This document shows positions 1 to 8,816 of a stretch of 64,000 bases of DNA, in pieces. Location: assembly GCF_018614615.1 (NCBI RefSeq), contig NZ_JAGGOK010000030.1, forward strand, positions 26,241 to 90,240, in the 5' to 3' direction. The translations under genes and the position numbers were made by a program. A model generated the notes under the pieces. The model made no database searches. It saw only the letters and a program-made list of their open reading frames with translations, and was not told where the DNA came from. Numbering within the stretch: the first letter of the stretch is position 1; each line of letters begins with the position of its first letter. This stretch comes from Streptomyces sp. ISL-100. GTDB taxonomy: Bacteria > Actinomycetota > Actinomycetes > Streptomycetales > Streptomycetaceae.

Positions 1-801
1 GTCGGGGTCCTGGATCTCCATGTCGAGCTTGTTGAAGACCGAGTAGAAGTAGATCTTCGACTCGTCGACGAAACGCTGCCAGAGGGCGAGAGTCTCCGGG
101 TCGCCGGCCTGGAGGGCCACGACACGGTCACGGGAGCGCGCCTTGAAGTCCTCGTCGGAGTCGAAGAGCACGCGTGACGACTTGTAGAGGCGGTTGAGGG
201 ACGACATCGCCGCCTCGCCCTCCTCCGGGCCGCCGTGCTTGTGGTCCAGCTCGTGCGGGTGCTCGGTCAGGTACTGGATGAGCATGCCGAACTGGGTGCC
301 CCAGTCGCCGATGTGGTGGCGGCGTACGACCTTCTCGCCGGTGAATTCGAGGATCTCGACCATCGCGGCGCCGATCACGGCGGAGCGGAGGTGACCGACG
401 TGCATCTCCTTGGCCACGTTCGGCTGCGCGTAGTCGACGACCGTCGTGCCCGGCTTCTCCGCCAGCGGTACGCCGAGACGGTCGTCGGCGGCGCGGGCCG
501 CGAGGGTGTTGATGATCGCCTGGTCGGTGACCGTGATGTTCAGGAAGCCGGGGCCCGAGACCTCGATGTCCTTGATCAGGTCGTCGCCGTCGGTGGGGAG
601 TCCGGCTACGACCTGCGTGGCCAGCTCGCGCGGGTTCGCCTTGGCCTTCTTGGCGAGCGCCAGGATGCCGTTCGCCTGGAAGTCGGCCCGGTCGCTTCGT
701 CGCAGCAGCGGGTCGGCGGCGCCGGCCTCCGGCAGGGCTGCCGAGAGGGCGTCCGCGACGCGCTGGTTGACGGTCGAAGCGAGGGAATGGACCGAGGCCA
801 T
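1..801 (-). CDS. argS: Arginyl-tRNA synthetase, N-terminal 267 residues (runs off the left edge)
   Basis: Class I aminoacyl-tRNA synthetase charging tRNA-Arg in the cytoplasm. Read on the minus strand the protein begins [15 protein letters not shown], continues through the N-terminal additional domain typical of ArgRS, and shows the class I HIGH motif as HVGHLRSA about residue 140, followed by the IGDWGTQFG segment characteristic of ArgRS. The ATG at 801 is taken as start; GAGAGGAA-type purines lie just upstream. The C-terminal half (KMSK-type loop and anticodon-binding domain) is outside the window. It is divergent from lysS with about 160 bp between them. Identification is firm; only the far end is missing. 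Confidence 0.96.
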   Translation of the reverse strand, partial: MASVHSLASTVNQRVADALSAALPEAGAADPLLRRSDRADFQANGILALAKKAKANPRELATQVVAGLPTDGDDLIKDIEVSGPGFLNITVTDQAIINTLAARAADDRLGVPLAEKPGTTVVDYAQPNVAKEMHVGHLRSAVIGAAMVEILEFTGEKVVRRHHIGDWGTQFGMLIQYLTEHPHELDHKHGGPEEGEAAMSSLNRLYKSSRVLFDSDEDFKARSRDRVVALQAGDPETLALWQRFVDESKIYFYSVFNKLDMEIQDPD

Positions 802-959
802 GAGCTGCCGTTCCTGTTGAGAGGAAGTTGAATGTGCAGACGAGTATTTCATGGGGGTGTGCGGCGCGTCGTCTCGTATAAAGGGGAGCCTCGGGCGGGG
901 TCGATCCGTCTGGGAGAATGGCTGGCGACAGCTATCGACAGCTATCGAGGAAGAAGGAC

Positions 960-2702
960 GTGCCGATCGTGGCTCAGAGCAGCACAGAGACCGACTGGGT
1001 CTCCCGGTTCGCGGACGAGGTCATCGCCGAGTCGGAGCGACGTGCGCCTGGCAAACCGGTCGTCGTCGCGTCCGGACTCTCGCCCTCCGGGCCGATTCAC
1101 CTGGGCAACCTGCGTGAGGTCATGACCCCGCACCTGGTCGCGGACGAGGTCCGGCGGCGAGGGCACGAGGTCAGGCATCTGATCTCGTGGGACGACTACG
1201 ACCGGTACCGCAAGGTGCCGGCGGGTGTCGCGGGTGTGGATGAGTCGTGGGCCGAGCACATCGGCAAGCCGCTGACGTCGGTGCCCGCGCCGGCCGGGTC
1301 GTCGTACCCGAACTGGGCCGAGCACTTCAAGGCGGCCATGACGGCGGCCCTTGACGAGCTCGGTGTCGAGTACGACGGCATCAGCCAGACCGAGCAGTAC
1401 ACGGCCGGGGTCTACCGCGAGCAGATCCTGCATGCGATGAAGCACCGGGGTGACATCGACGCCGTACTCGACCGGTACCGGACGAAGAAGGACCCCAAGC
1501 AGCAGGTCAAGAAGCAGGGGCAGAAGCCGGTCGACGAGGCCGAGCTGGAAGCCGCCGAGGGGTCCGGGGCGGCCGACGAGGACGACGGCAGTGGGGGCGG
1601 GGCGGGGTACTTCCCGTACAAGCCTTACTGCACTTCCTGTGGCAAGGACCTCACTACGGTGACGGCGTACGACGACGAGAGCACCGCTCTGTCGTATGTG
1701 TGCGTTTGTGGGCATTCCGAGACTGTGCTGCTGAGCGAATTCAACGGCGGCAAGCTGGTCTGGAAGGTCGACTGGCCGATGCGCTGGGCGTACGAAGGCG
1801 TGATCTTCGAGCCGAGCGGTGTCGACCACTCGTCGCCCGGGTCGTCGTTCGTGGTGGGCGGACAGATCGTGCGCGAGGTCTTTGACGGCGTGCAGCCGAT
1901 CGGGCCGATGTACGCGTTCGTGGGCATCAGCGGGATGGCCAAGATGTCCAGCAGCAAGGGTGGCGTGCCTACGCCTGCCGATGCGCTGAAGATCATGGAG
2001 GCGCCGCTGCTGAGGTGGCTGTACGCGCGGCGCCGGCCCAACCAGTCCTTCAAGATCGCCTTCGACCAGGAGATCCAGCGGCTCTACGACGAGTGGGACT
2101 CGCTGGAGAAGAAGGTCGCCGAGGGGACTGTGCTGCCGGCCGACGCGGCGGCCCACTCGCGTGCGATCAGGACGGCGGCGGGGGAGCTGCCCCGGACGCC
2201 TCGGCCGCTGCCGTACCGGACGCTCGCCTCGGTGGCGGACATCACGGCGGGGCACGAGGACCAGGCGCTGCGGATCCTGAGCGAGCTGGATCCGGCTCAT
2301 CCGGTTACGTCGCTGGACGAGGTACGGCCGAGGTTCGACCGGGCCGAGAACTGGATCACCACGCAGGTGCCGGCCGAGCAGCGCACGGTTGTGCGGAGTG
2401 AGCCGGACACGGAGATTCTGGGCTCGCTGGACGAGGCCGGGCGGGAGTCGCTGCGGCTGCTGCTCGAGGGCCTCGACTCGCACTGGTCGCTGGACGGGCT
2501 CACGACGCTCGTCTACGGCGTACCGAAGGTGATGGCGGGGCTGGAGCCGGATGCGAAGCCGACGCCGGAGCTGAAGGTGGCGCAGCGGTCGTTCTTCGCG
2601 CTGCTGTACCAGCTGCTGGTCGGGCGGGACACGGGGCCGCGGCTGCCTACGCTGCTGCTTGCGGTGGGGGCGGACCGGGTGAGGAAGTTGCTCGGGGCGT
2701 AG
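960..2702 (+). CDS. lysS: Lysyl-tRNA synthetase, class I (archaeal-type)
   Basis: Charges tRNA-Lys. This is the class I LysRS rather than the usual bacterial class II enzyme: the HIGH motif is PIHLGNLRE (about residue 40) and the KMSKS loop is KMSSSKG (about residue 331), with a CxxC pair and CVCGH cysteines in the central insert suggesting a zinc knuckle. Starts considered are ATG 918, GTG 960 and GTG 969; GTG 960 (reading MPIVAQSS) or 969 best fits the purine run AGGAAGAAGG at 949-958 and family length of about 580 residues. A low-complexity acidic/Gly stretch lies around residues 195-215. A terminator hairpin follows at 2733. Confidence 0.93.
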   Translation: MPIVAQSSTETDWVSRFADEVIAESERRAPGKPVVVASGLSPSGPIHLGNLREVMTPHLVADEVRRRGHEVRHLISWDDYDRYRKVPAGVAGVDESWAEHIGKPLTSVPAPAGSSYPNWAEHFKAAMTAALDELGVEYDGISQTEQYTAGVYREQILHAMKHRGDIDAVLDRYRTKKDPKQQVKKQGQKPVDEAELEAAEGSGAADEDDGSGGGAGYFPYKPYCTSCGKDLTTVTAYDDESTALSYVCVCGHSETVLLSEFNGGKLVWKVDWPMRWAYEGVIFEPSGVDHSSPGSSFVVGGQIVREVFDGVQPIGPMYAFVGISGMAKMSSSKGGVPTPADALKIMEAPLLRWLYARRRPNQSFKIAFDQEIQRLYDEWDSLEKKVAEGTVLPADAAAHSRAIRTAAGELPRTPRPLPYRTLASVADITAGHEDQALRILSELDPAHPVTSLDEVRPRFDRAENWITTQVPAEQRTVVRSEPDTEILGSLDEAGRESLRLLLEGLDSHWSLDGLTTLVYGVPKVMAGLEPDAKPTPELKVAQRSFFALLYQLLVGRDTGPRLPTLLLAVGADRVRKLLGA

Positions 2703-2732
2703 CTGCGGGCTTGCTCTTGCGCGCTTGTGGAG

Positions 2733-2771
2733 GGCCGCCACTCCTGGGATTCCGGGGGGTGGCGGCCTTTT
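2733..2771 (+). terminator. Rho-independent terminator after lysS
   Basis: GGCCGCCACTCC (2733-2744) pairs with GGGGTGGCGGCC ending at 2767, followed by TTTT. It lies 31 bp after the lysS stop codon. Confidence 0.8.
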
Positions 2772-2794
2772 CGCGTGGCGGGGGGTGGGGCTTT

Positions 2795-2873
2795 GTTCCC
2801 CCTACCCGCCCCTTCCCGTAACTGGGGCAAGCCCCAGACCCCGGGGCCCTTCGAGCGTGTCCTCAATCGCCGG
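2795..2873. repeat. Intergenic GC-rich element resembling a dispersed Streptomyces repeat
   Basis: A gene-free stretch between lysS and the DUF2637 gene with a perfect hairpin CTGGGGC-AA-GCCCCAG (2822-2837), flanked by C-rich sequence ending in a GTCCTCAATCGCCGG-type tail. From memory, similar sequences recur between genes in Streptomyces chromosomes; a second copy is not present in this window, so its repeat nature is inferred. Confidence 0.4.
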
Positions 2874-2998
2874 AAGCGGGCCTAGAAGACTCCTGAAGAT
2901 CTTGCTCGGACCGCCCGACTCACCCCGGATTGCCGGTAAATGTCAATCGGGCTGAACCGGTGCAAGCCGGGCGCGATTTCAAGATCTTCATCGGCCTT

Positions 2999-4324
2999 CT
3001 AGGCGATGTGTTCGGCGTCCAGTTCCTGCTGGTAGCGGACCTGGAAACGCTTGGCGTAGTCGGACAGTTCGTTGAGGGGCGGGGGCTGCGTGCCCAGGTC
3101 CTGGATGTACGAGCCGAACGCGCCGGCTGATGGGACCGTGCCGTAGTCGCCGACGTACTTGCGGAACGCGTCGTAGTACCGCTCCTCGGGCTCGTACTCC
3201 TCCTCGTACTGCTCCACGTATTCGGCCGGGTCCTGCTCGTGGCGCGGGCCCGGGATGCCGCCCAGGGGGCGCGTGCGGCCGGGGCCCGCGGGGACCATCA
3301 CGGGGGTGGGCTGTTCGGGGGCCTCGGCGTACGCCGCCGACTCCCCGTAGGCGTTGTCGTAGGCGGAGTCCTGCTGTCCCTGCGGTACCTGCGGCGCGGC
3401 GAACCACGGGCTCGAATGCGAGCCGGGGCCCTCCGCCTCCTCCGCGACGGGCTCGTCGTCCATGTCCGGGGCTTCCTGCGGCCACTCCTCGTCGGGGTGC
3501 GGCTGCCCGCGCCTGTGCTCGGCGTGCTCCTGGTCGTCGAGCTCCCGTACCGGCTGCGGCTGCGCCTGCGACACCAGCGCCCGGAGTTCCTGGGAGTGCT
3601 GCGCCTCGATCTCCGGCGCCGGCGGCAGCAGCACCGGCTCGATGCCGGCCGCCGCCAGGCCCGCGGGTCCGGTCTGGGCGAGTGGAACGCCGTACTTCGC
3701 AAGGCGGAGGGGCATCAGCGACTCGATGGGGGCCTTGCGGCGCCAGCCACGCCCGAAGCGTGCCTGGAGCCGAGCCTGATAGATCAGGCGGTCCTGTTCC
3801 AGCTTGATGACCTGCTCGTAGGAGCGGAGCTCCCACAGCTTCATGCGGCGCCACAGCTTGAACGTCGGCAGTGGCGACAGCAGCCAGCGAGTGAGGCGTA
3901 CGCCTTCCATGTGCTTGTCGGCCGTGATGTCGGCGATCCTGCCGACCGCGTGCCGCGCCGCCTCGACCGAGACGACGAACAGGATCGGGATGACGGCGTG
4001 CATGCCGACACCCAGCGGATCCGGCCACGACGCCGCGCCGTTGAAGGCGATCGTCGCGGCCGTCAGCAGCCACGCCGTCTGGCGGAGAAGGGGGAACGGG
4101 ATGCGCATCCAGGTCAGGAGGAGGTCCAGGGCCAGCAGGACGCAGATACCCGCGTCGATGCCGATCGGGAAGACCAGGGAGAAGTCGCCGAAGCCCTTCT
4201 CCTCCGCGAGCTCGCGCACGGCGGCGTACGAGCCGGCGAAACCGATCGCGGCGATGACCACCGCTCCCGCGACGACAACACCGATCAATATGCGGTGCGT
4301 ACGTGTCAACTGCATCGCGGCCAC
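2999..4324 (-). CDS. DUF2637 domain membrane protein
   Basis: About 441 residues. The N-terminal half has four hydrophobic segments (starting LIGVVVAGAVVIAAIGFAGS, then GIDAGICVLLALDLLL, TAWLLTAATIAF and VIPILFVVSVEAA), matching the DUF2637 family that includes actinobacterial spread/transfer-associated membrane proteins. A basic linker (WRRMKLWELRSYEQVIKLEQDRL, looks helical) leads to an acidic, Pro/Glu/Gln-rich and probably disordered C-terminus. GTG 4324 is chosen because GGGAGGGG stands 7 nt before it; ATG 4315 is the alternative. No plasmid transfer genes are nearby, so a conjugation role is not supported. Function unknown. Confidence 0.8.
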   Translation of the reverse strand: MAAMQLTRTHRILIGVVVAGAVVIAAIGFAGSYAAVRELAEEKGFGDFSLVFPIGIDAGICVLLALDLLLTWMRIPFPLLRQTAWLLTAATIAFNGAASWPDPLGVGMHAVIPILFVVSVEAARHAVGRIADITADKHMEGVRLTRWLLSPLPTFKLWRRMKLWELRSYEQVIKLEQDRLIYQARLQARFGRGWRRKAPIESLMPLRLAKYGVPLAQTGPAGLAAAGIEPVLLPPAPEIEAQHSQELRALVSQAQPQPVRELDDQEHAEHRRGQPHPDEEWPQEAPDMDDEPVAEEAEGPGSHSSPWFAAPQVPQGQQDSAYDNAYGESAAYAEAPEQPTPVMVPAGPGRTRPLGGIPGPRHEQDPAEYVEQYEEEYEPEERYYDAFRKYVGDYGTVPSAGAFGSYIQDLGTQPPPLNELSDYAKRFQVRYQQELDAEHIA

Positions 4325-4404
4325 CCGCGATCCCCTCCCGTTACGACGGACTTGGCGGGGGTCAGCCTGGCACATGTGTGCGGGTCGCGTTGCGCGGGTA
4401 GGGG

Positions 4405-4439
4405 CGGAGCCCGGCCCCCAAGGGGAAGACCGGGCTCCG
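4405..4439 (-). terminator. Inverted repeat downstream of the lipoprotein gene
   Basis: CGGAGCCCGG (4405-4414) pairs perfectly with CCGGGCTCCG (4430-4439) across a 15-nt loop. It lies 46 bp past the stop of the minus-strand lipoprotein gene ending at 4485. There is no U tract, as is common in Streptomyces. Confidence 0.55.
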
Positions 4440-4484
4440 GTACGTGTCGGAGATTGGGTGGTATGTGCTGGTTGCCGCCAGGGG

Positions 4485-5201
4485 CTACTTGTTGGCCGCG
4501 GTGACCGAGGCCACCGCCTCCTTGGCCGCCTTCTGAGCGTCCTTCAGCAGGTCGGCGCCCTTGGGGGACTTGGCGCCCTGGTAGCCGGCGCCGTTGTAGA
4601 TGACGGTGGCGACGACGTTCTCCGTACGTGTCACGACCGTTGCGTACTTGAAGTCCGCGTCGGTCTTGCGCAGGTCGTACGCGACCGTCGTCGACTGGTC
4701 GCCGACGCCGGCGGTGGCCTTGGTCGCGACCTTCTTCGCGCCGTCCGTCGCCTTCGCGGCCTCGACCTGCTTCGCGTAGTACTCCTCGGCGAGCTTGTCG
4801 CCGGCGCCGCGGGTCTGGTCGGAGTCGTACCGCATGTACGAGACGGACAGCCAGCGGTACTGCGAGCCGTCGACGCCCTTGTTGTCCAGACCGTTCCAGG
4901 AACATCCGCCGCGCGCGGACACGTCATTCGACTTGTCAGCGGTACCGGACTTGTCCTTCGCCCCGGGCACCAGCGAATCGACCGTCTTCTGCTTGATCGA
5001 CTTGCACGGCTCGGGCAGCTTCGAGAACACCGCCGGCTTGACGGTCGGCTTCGCCGACACCGAGGGCGAGGCGCTGGCGGACGGGGACGCGTCCTTGTCG
5101 CCTCCGGAGTCCGAGGAGCAGCCGGCGGCGACGAGCATCACCGGGACGGCTGCGCAGGCGAGTATGCGAGAGAGTCGCGGGGCTGATCGGTGCTGGTGCA
5201 T
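4485..5201 (-). CDS. DUF3558-like lipoprotein
   Basis: 238 residues, exported lipoprotein: basic N-terminus, hydrophobic core and lipobox VAAGC with the lipidated Cys near residue 28, then a Ser/Ala/Asp-rich linker. The mature domain carries PCKSIKQKTVDSLVPG and a second cysteine in GGCSWNG, the pair typical of DUF3558 lipoproteins of actinomycetes. The ATG at 5201 is preceded by GAAGGAA. It lies directly downstream of and parallel to a second lipoprotein of the same type (5253-6158), so the two may be co-transcribed or a duplicated pair. Function of the family is not known. Confidence 0.82.
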   Translation of the reverse strand: MHQHRSAPRLSRILACAAVPVMLVAAGCSSDSGGDKDASPSASASPSVSAKPTVKPAVFSKLPEPCKSIKQKTVDSLVPGAKDKSGTADKSNDVSARGGCSWNGLDNKGVDGSQYRWLSVSYMRYDSDQTRGAGDKLAEEYYAKQVEAAKATDGAKKVATKATAGVGDQSTTVAYDLRKTDADFKYATVVTRTENVVATVIYNGAGYQGAKSPKGADLLKDAQKAAKEAVASVTAANK

Positions 5202-5252
5202 GGTTCCTTCACGGGGCTGGGGCTGGGGCTGACTGATCGACCGGTCGATCGC

Positions 5253-6158
5253 TTATTCGCTGAACTGCTCGGCGAGCCTGCGGGCCAGGGCCTGCGTCTT
5301 CTCCTGCAGTTCCTTGCTGTCGGGGACATCGGCGGTCAGGGCGGGGTGCTCGCTGTACTGGACGGACACGATGACGTTCGAGGTACGGAACACCACGGTG
5401 ACGGTACGGCGCTGGGTGGTCGAGCCGGAGCGGATCAGGGCGTCGTCCAGGAAGGCGGCGTCGCCGAGGCCGACGAGGGTACGGGGTTCGAGGCCCTGGG
5501 GGGCCTCGGGGGCCTGGGCGCCGGTGTCGCCGCTCGCGGTGTCGGTGCCTGTGCCTGCGCTGGTCGCGCTGTCGGGCGTCCGGCCGGCGGACTCGCCTTC
5601 GCCGCCTTCGTCCCCGGCCTTGGAGGCGCCGGGCGTGGGGGAGTCGCTGCTGCTCGGGGACGCACTGCCCTCGCCGGCGTCCTCTGCGCCGCCCTCGCCC
5701 TCCTCCGGGCTGCGGGTGGGAGTCGGGAGATCCGCCGCGATCTCCTGCTTCCCGTACACGTCCTTCGCGCGGTCGTCGTCGCTCACGTCGGAGTCGTACG
5801 ACACCACCCGCTCGAAGTCGACCTTGAGGTCGTGCGTGACGCCCGGGGAGTCCACCTTCCAGCGGCAGCCGACGCGCCGGTCCGTGTCGTACGTCACGGC
5901 GGCGTTGCCGTCGTACGCCTTCTCCTGCTGCTCCTCGGGGAGCGTGGCGACGCCCGGGAGGAGGTCGCGGAGCATGCCGCGGTCGACGGAGCCGCAGGGT
6001 TCCCGGAGCGTGCGGTACTTGCCGGGGGCGGCGACGGACGTGTTGGCCTCGTCCGTCTTGGCGTCGGCGGCGGAGTCCTCGGTTCCGGAGCCGCCGGTGC
6101 AGCCGGCGGCAAGCGCCGCGAGGAGCGCGACGCCGGGTACGTACACCTTTCGCTGCAC
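5253..6158 (-). CDS. DUF3558-like lipoprotein (second copy, longer linker)
   Basis: 302 residues from GTG 6158, chosen because GGGAG lies 9 nt upstream and it gives a clean lipoprotein signal (VQRKVYVPGVALLAALAAGC). Mature part: EPCGSVDRGMLRDLLPG and GCRWKVDSPG supply the same cysteine pair as its neighbour; in the middle an insertion of about 80 residues rich in Glu, Gly, Ser and Pro is probably disordered and absent from the neighbour. The C-terminal stretch (VTVVFRTSNVIVSVQYS) resembles VVTRTENVVATVIYNG of the 4485-5201 protein, supporting common origin. Surface role unknown. Confidence 0.82.
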   Translation of the reverse strand: MQRKVYVPGVALLAALAAGCTGGSGTEDSAADAKTDEANTSVAAPGKYRTLREPCGSVDRGMLRDLLPGVATLPEEQQEKAYDGNAAVTYDTDRRVGCRWKVDSPGVTHDLKVDFERVVSYDSDVSDDDRAKDVYGKQEIAADLPTPTRSPEEGEGGAEDAGEGSASPSSSDSPTPGASKAGDEGGEGESAGRTPDSATSAGTGTDTASGDTGAQAPEAPQGLEPRTLVGLGDAAFLDDALIRSGSTTQRRTVTVVFRTSNVIVSVQYSEHPALTADVPDSKELQEKTQALARRLAEQFSE

Positions 6159-6319
6159 GGTCCCAGGCTCCCTTCGATCGGAAATACGGTTGCCGCGCGA
6201 TAGCGGCCGGTGGACACAATGTGTATCGCACGCGCTGGCCACAACGCCGGTCCGCTGTCTCTTTCGCGGTACTTGGCGCCAGATTTGCGCTATCTGTATT
6301 TCGGGGGAATAGAGGAGTT

Positions 6320-7513
6320 ATGTCGTACGTAGAGGTACCGGGCGCGAAGGTTCCGATCCGGATGTGGGCCGATCCGGCAACGGTCGAGGGCGGCGCGATG
6401 CAGCAGCTCCAGAACGTCGCCACCCTGCCCTGGATCAAGGGTCTCGCCGTCATGCCTGACGTCCACTACGGCAAGGGCGCCACCGTCGGCTCGGTGATCG
6501 CGATGCACGGCGCGGTGTGCCCGGCGGCGGTCGGTGTCGACATCGGCTGCGGCATGTCGGCGGTGAAAACATCACTCACGGCGAACGACCTTCCGGGTGA
6601 TCTTTCGCGCCTCCGGTCGAAGATCGAGCAGGCGATCCCGGTGGGCCGGGGGATGCACGACAGCCCGGTTGACCCGGGGCGGCTGCATGGGTTCCCGACG
6701 GCGCGGTGGGACGACTTCTGGGGGCGGTTCGAGGGGGTCGCCGATGCGGTCAAATTCCGTCAGGAGCGCGCCACGAAGCAGATGGGAACGCTCGGAAGCG
6801 GCAACCACTTCGTCGAGTTTTGTATTGATTCGACCGATTCTGTTTGGTTGATGCTGCACTCCGGCTCGCGGAACATCGGCAAGGAGCTGGCCGAGTACCA
6901 CATCGGGCAGGCGCAGAAGCTTCCCCACAACCAGGGGCTGATCGATCGTGACCTGGCGGTATTCATCTCGGAGACCCCGCAGATGGCGGCGTACCGGAAC
7001 GACCTCTTCTGGGCGCAGGAGTACGCGAAGTACAACCGCGCGATCATGATGGGGCTCTACCAGGACGTTGTCCGGCGGGAGTTCAAGAAGGCCAAGGTGA
7101 CCTTCGAGCCGGTCATTTCCTGTCACCACAATTACGTCAGCGAAGAGCGCTACGACGGCATGGACCTGCTGGTCACCCGCAAGGGTGCGATCCGGGCGGG
7201 CTCCGGCGACTTCGGGATCATCCCCGGCTCGATGGGCACGGGCTCGTACATCGTGAAGGGGCTTGGCAACGAGAAGTCGTTCAACTCGGCCTCGCACGGC
7301 GCGGGCCGGCGGATGAGCCGCAGTGCGGCGAAGCGGCGATTCTCGGCGCGGGACCTGGAGGAGCAGACGCGGGGCGTGGAGTGCCGGAAGGACTCCGGTG
7401 TCGTGGATGAGATCCCGGCCGCGTACAAGCCGATCGAGCAGGTCATCGACCAGCAGCGGGACCTCGTGGAGGTCGTCGCGAAGCTGAAGCAGGTCATCTG
7501 CGTCAAGGGCTGA
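6320..7513 (+). CDS. rtcB: RtcB-type RNA ligase
   Basis: GTP-dependent ligase joining RNA 2',3'-cyclic phosphate or 3'-phosphate ends to 5'-OH ends. 397 residues from ATG 6320, preceded by GAGGAG at 5-10 nt. Conserved metal and guanylate-site motifs are all visible: DVHYGKGATVG, DIGCGM (metal-binding Cys), GSGNHF, HSGSRNIG, CHHNYVS and SHGAGRRMSR, whose His is the residue guanylylated in characterised RtcB. It stands alone between divergent genes, with no archease or RtcA partner nearby. It is followed by a strong terminator. In bacteria RtcB is usually linked to RNA repair; the substrate here cannot be told from the sequence. Confidence 0.95.
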   Translation: MSYVEVPGAKVPIRMWADPATVEGGAMQQLQNVATLPWIKGLAVMPDVHYGKGATVGSVIAMHGAVCPAAVGVDIGCGMSAVKTSLTANDLPGDLSRLRSKIEQAIPVGRGMHDSPVDPGRLHGFPTARWDDFWGRFEGVADAVKFRQERATKQMGTLGSGNHFVEFCIDSTDSVWLMLHSGSRNIGKELAEYHIGQAQKLPHNQGLIDRDLAVFISETPQMAAYRNDLFWAQEYAKYNRAIMMGLYQDVVRREFKKAKVTFEPVISCHHNYVSEERYDGMDLLVTRKGAIRAGSGDFGIIPGSMGTGSYIVKGLGNEKSFNSASHGAGRRMSRSAAKRRFSARDLEEQTRGVECRKDSGVVDEIPAAYKPIEQVIDQQRDLVEVVAKLKQVICVKG

Positions 7514-7535
7514 GGACGCCCAGAGCGCGGAGAGC

Positions 7536-7568
7536 GGAAGGCCCCGGTTGTGGTTGCCGGGGCCTTCC
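7536..7568 (+). terminator. Terminator after rtcB
   Basis: Perfect 12-bp stem GGAAGGCCCCGG (7536-7547) with CCGGGGCCTTCC (7557-7568), 9-nt loop, 22 bp after the rtcB stop. Confidence 0.8.
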
Positions 7569-7623
7569 GCGCGTGCAGGCGTGGCCGCGTGGTCGCGGTG
7601 GATTTTGAATGTGGATTTCCATC

Positions 7624-7648
7624 GTTTCGGGTGCTCGTGGGGGGTTAC
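7624..7648 (+). promoter_or_regulatory. Possible stress sigma factor (SigB-like) promoter
   Basis: GTTT at 7624-7627, a 14-nt spacer, then GGGTTAC at 7642-7648, close to the Streptomyces SigB consensus GnnT-N14/16-GGGTAY but with one extra T. It lies about 100 bp before three genes of stress-protein character. Weak evidence from sequence alone. Confidence 0.3.
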
Positions 7649-7745
7649 CCGGAAGGTGTCCCAGCCAGCACGAGAGACACGGGGCGTGGCGTGAGGTCTC
7701 GGCGTAGCGGTCTGGCTTCGCGCACCCCCGGAGAAGGTGGAATCC

Positions 7746-8390
7746 ATGAGTGGTGTGTCCGCGAATGGCGGTGCCGGGCGTGTCCAGCAGGCCGGGCAGA
7801 CAGCGAAAGAGGAGGCGTCGGTCACAGCCGGTCAGGCGAAGCAGGCCGCGGGTGAGGTTGCCGGCTCGGTTGCGCAGCAGGCCAAGGCCGTCACCGGTGA
7901 GGCTCGGCAGCAGGCCGGTACGGCGGCGCGTGACCTGCGGGGACGCGTGAGCGATGAGGTGCAGGGCCAGGCCGAGCGCGCGGTGGGCACGCTGCGGAAG
8001 TGGGCGGACGACCTCGACGGGATGGCCCAGAACGCGCCCGGTGATTCCCCGGTGCGCAGCCTCGTGGCGCAGGCGGCCGATGGTGGTCACCGGGCAGCCG
8101 ATTACCTGGACAAGAACGGTCTGGGCAGCGTCGTGGAGGACGTGCGGGGATTCGCGCGGCGGCGGCCGGGTGCGTTCCTGGGTGGCGCGGCGCTGGCCGG
8201 GCTGGCCGTCGGGCGGATGGCCAAGGCCGGAAAGGCGCAGGCGGGCGCGGGTGGCGACGGAGGCCGCAGGGCCGGCAGTGCTGCTCAGTTCCCGCAGGAT
8301 CCGCCGGTGCAGGTTCCGCCGCCCGAGACCGACAGCAGTGTGGCTCAGGCTCCCGGGTGGGCGGGGCTGCCTGGTGCACCGGAGGTGTGA
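7746..8390 (+). CDS. Ala/Gln-rich LEA-like protein with C-terminal membrane segment
   Basis: 214 residues. The first 70 residues are heptad/11-mer-like repeats rich in A, Q, G and K (AGQTAKEEASVTAGQAKQ, AKAVTGEARQQAG), resembling late-embryogenesis-abundant and CsbD-type stress proteins. A middle segment (LRKWADDLDGMAQ, LVAQAADGGHRAADYLDKNG) is helical, and FARRRPGAFLGGAALAGLAVGR near residue 140-160 is a short membrane anchor. ATG 7746 has GGAGAAGG 8 nt upstream; GTG 7737 is less likely. First of a tight three-gene set with a holin-X-like and a DUF3618 protein, probably one operon. Function inferred only as envelope stress protection. Confidence 0.75.
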   Translation: MSGVSANGGAGRVQQAGQTAKEEASVTAGQAKQAAGEVAGSVAQQAKAVTGEARQQAGTAARDLRGRVSDEVQGQAERAVGTLRKWADDLDGMAQNAPGDSPVRSLVAQAADGGHRAADYLDKNGLGSVVEDVRGFARRRPGAFLGGAALAGLAVGRMAKAGKAQAGAGGDGGRRAGSAAQFPQDPPVQVPPPETDSSVAQAPGWAGLPGAPEV

Positions 8391-8393
8391 GTG

Positions 8394-8816
8394 ATGGCGA
8401 TGTCGACGTATACGCGGCAGGCCCCTTCCGCGCGGGCGCAGGAGAGGCCGGTGGGGGAGCTGCTGTCGGAGGTCACCTCGGATGTGCAGCTGCTCTTCCG
8501 GCAGGAAATGGAGCTGGCCAAGCTCGAGATCCGCGAGGAGGCCACCAAGGCGGGCAAGGCCGCGGGGATGTTCGGTGGGGCGGGGTTCGCCGGGTACATG
8601 GTGGCGCTCTTCGCTTCGCTGGCGGCCGTGTTCGGCCTGGCGAATGTGATGGACGCCGGCTGGGCCGCGCTGATCGTCACCGGGGTGTGGGCGGTGGTGG
8701 GCGCCGTCCTGTTCGTGATGGGCCGCTCCCGGATGCGCAGTGTGTCGCCGAAGCCGGAACGTACCGTGCAGACATTGAAGGAGGACGCGCAATGGGCACG
8801 TCACCCGACCAAGTAA
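8394..8816 (+). CDS. Phage holin family / actinobacterial holin-X (DUF1469-like) protein
   Basis: 140 residues. N-terminal helix ERPVGELLSEVTSDVQLLFRQEMELAKLEIREEATK is the hallmark of the Phage_holin_3_6 / putative actinobacterial holin-X family, followed by two membrane segments (GAGFAGYMVALFASLAAVFGL and AALIVTGVWAVVGAVLFVMG). Despite the family name, such chromosomal copies are not tied to phage lysis. ATG 8394 has GGAGG 8 nt upstream; GTG 8391 and ATG 8400 are possible. It begins 3 nt after its upstream neighbour stops and overlaps the next gene by 25 bp, so translation is probably coupled. Confidence 0.85.
   Translation: MAMSTYTRQAPSARAQERPVGELLSEVTSDVQLLFRQEMELAKLEIREEATKAGKAAGMFGGAGFAGYMVALFASLAAVFGLANVMDAGWAALIVTGVWAVVGAVLFVMGRSRMRSVSPKPERTVQTLKEDAQWARHPTK

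Noticed and set aside
942..2741. Long minus-strand open frame of 599 codons over lysS
   Set aside because: Shadow of GC-rich coding DNA; composition is Arg/Pro/His rich with no motif or ribosome site, and lysS is unambiguous.
2999..4324. Conjugation element, suggested by DUF2637
   Set aside because: No Tra, Rep or integrase genes; neighbours are housekeeping.
8394..8816. Prophage remnant, suggested by the holin-like protein
   Set aside because: No other phage gene nearby; the family is common in actinobacterial chromosomes.
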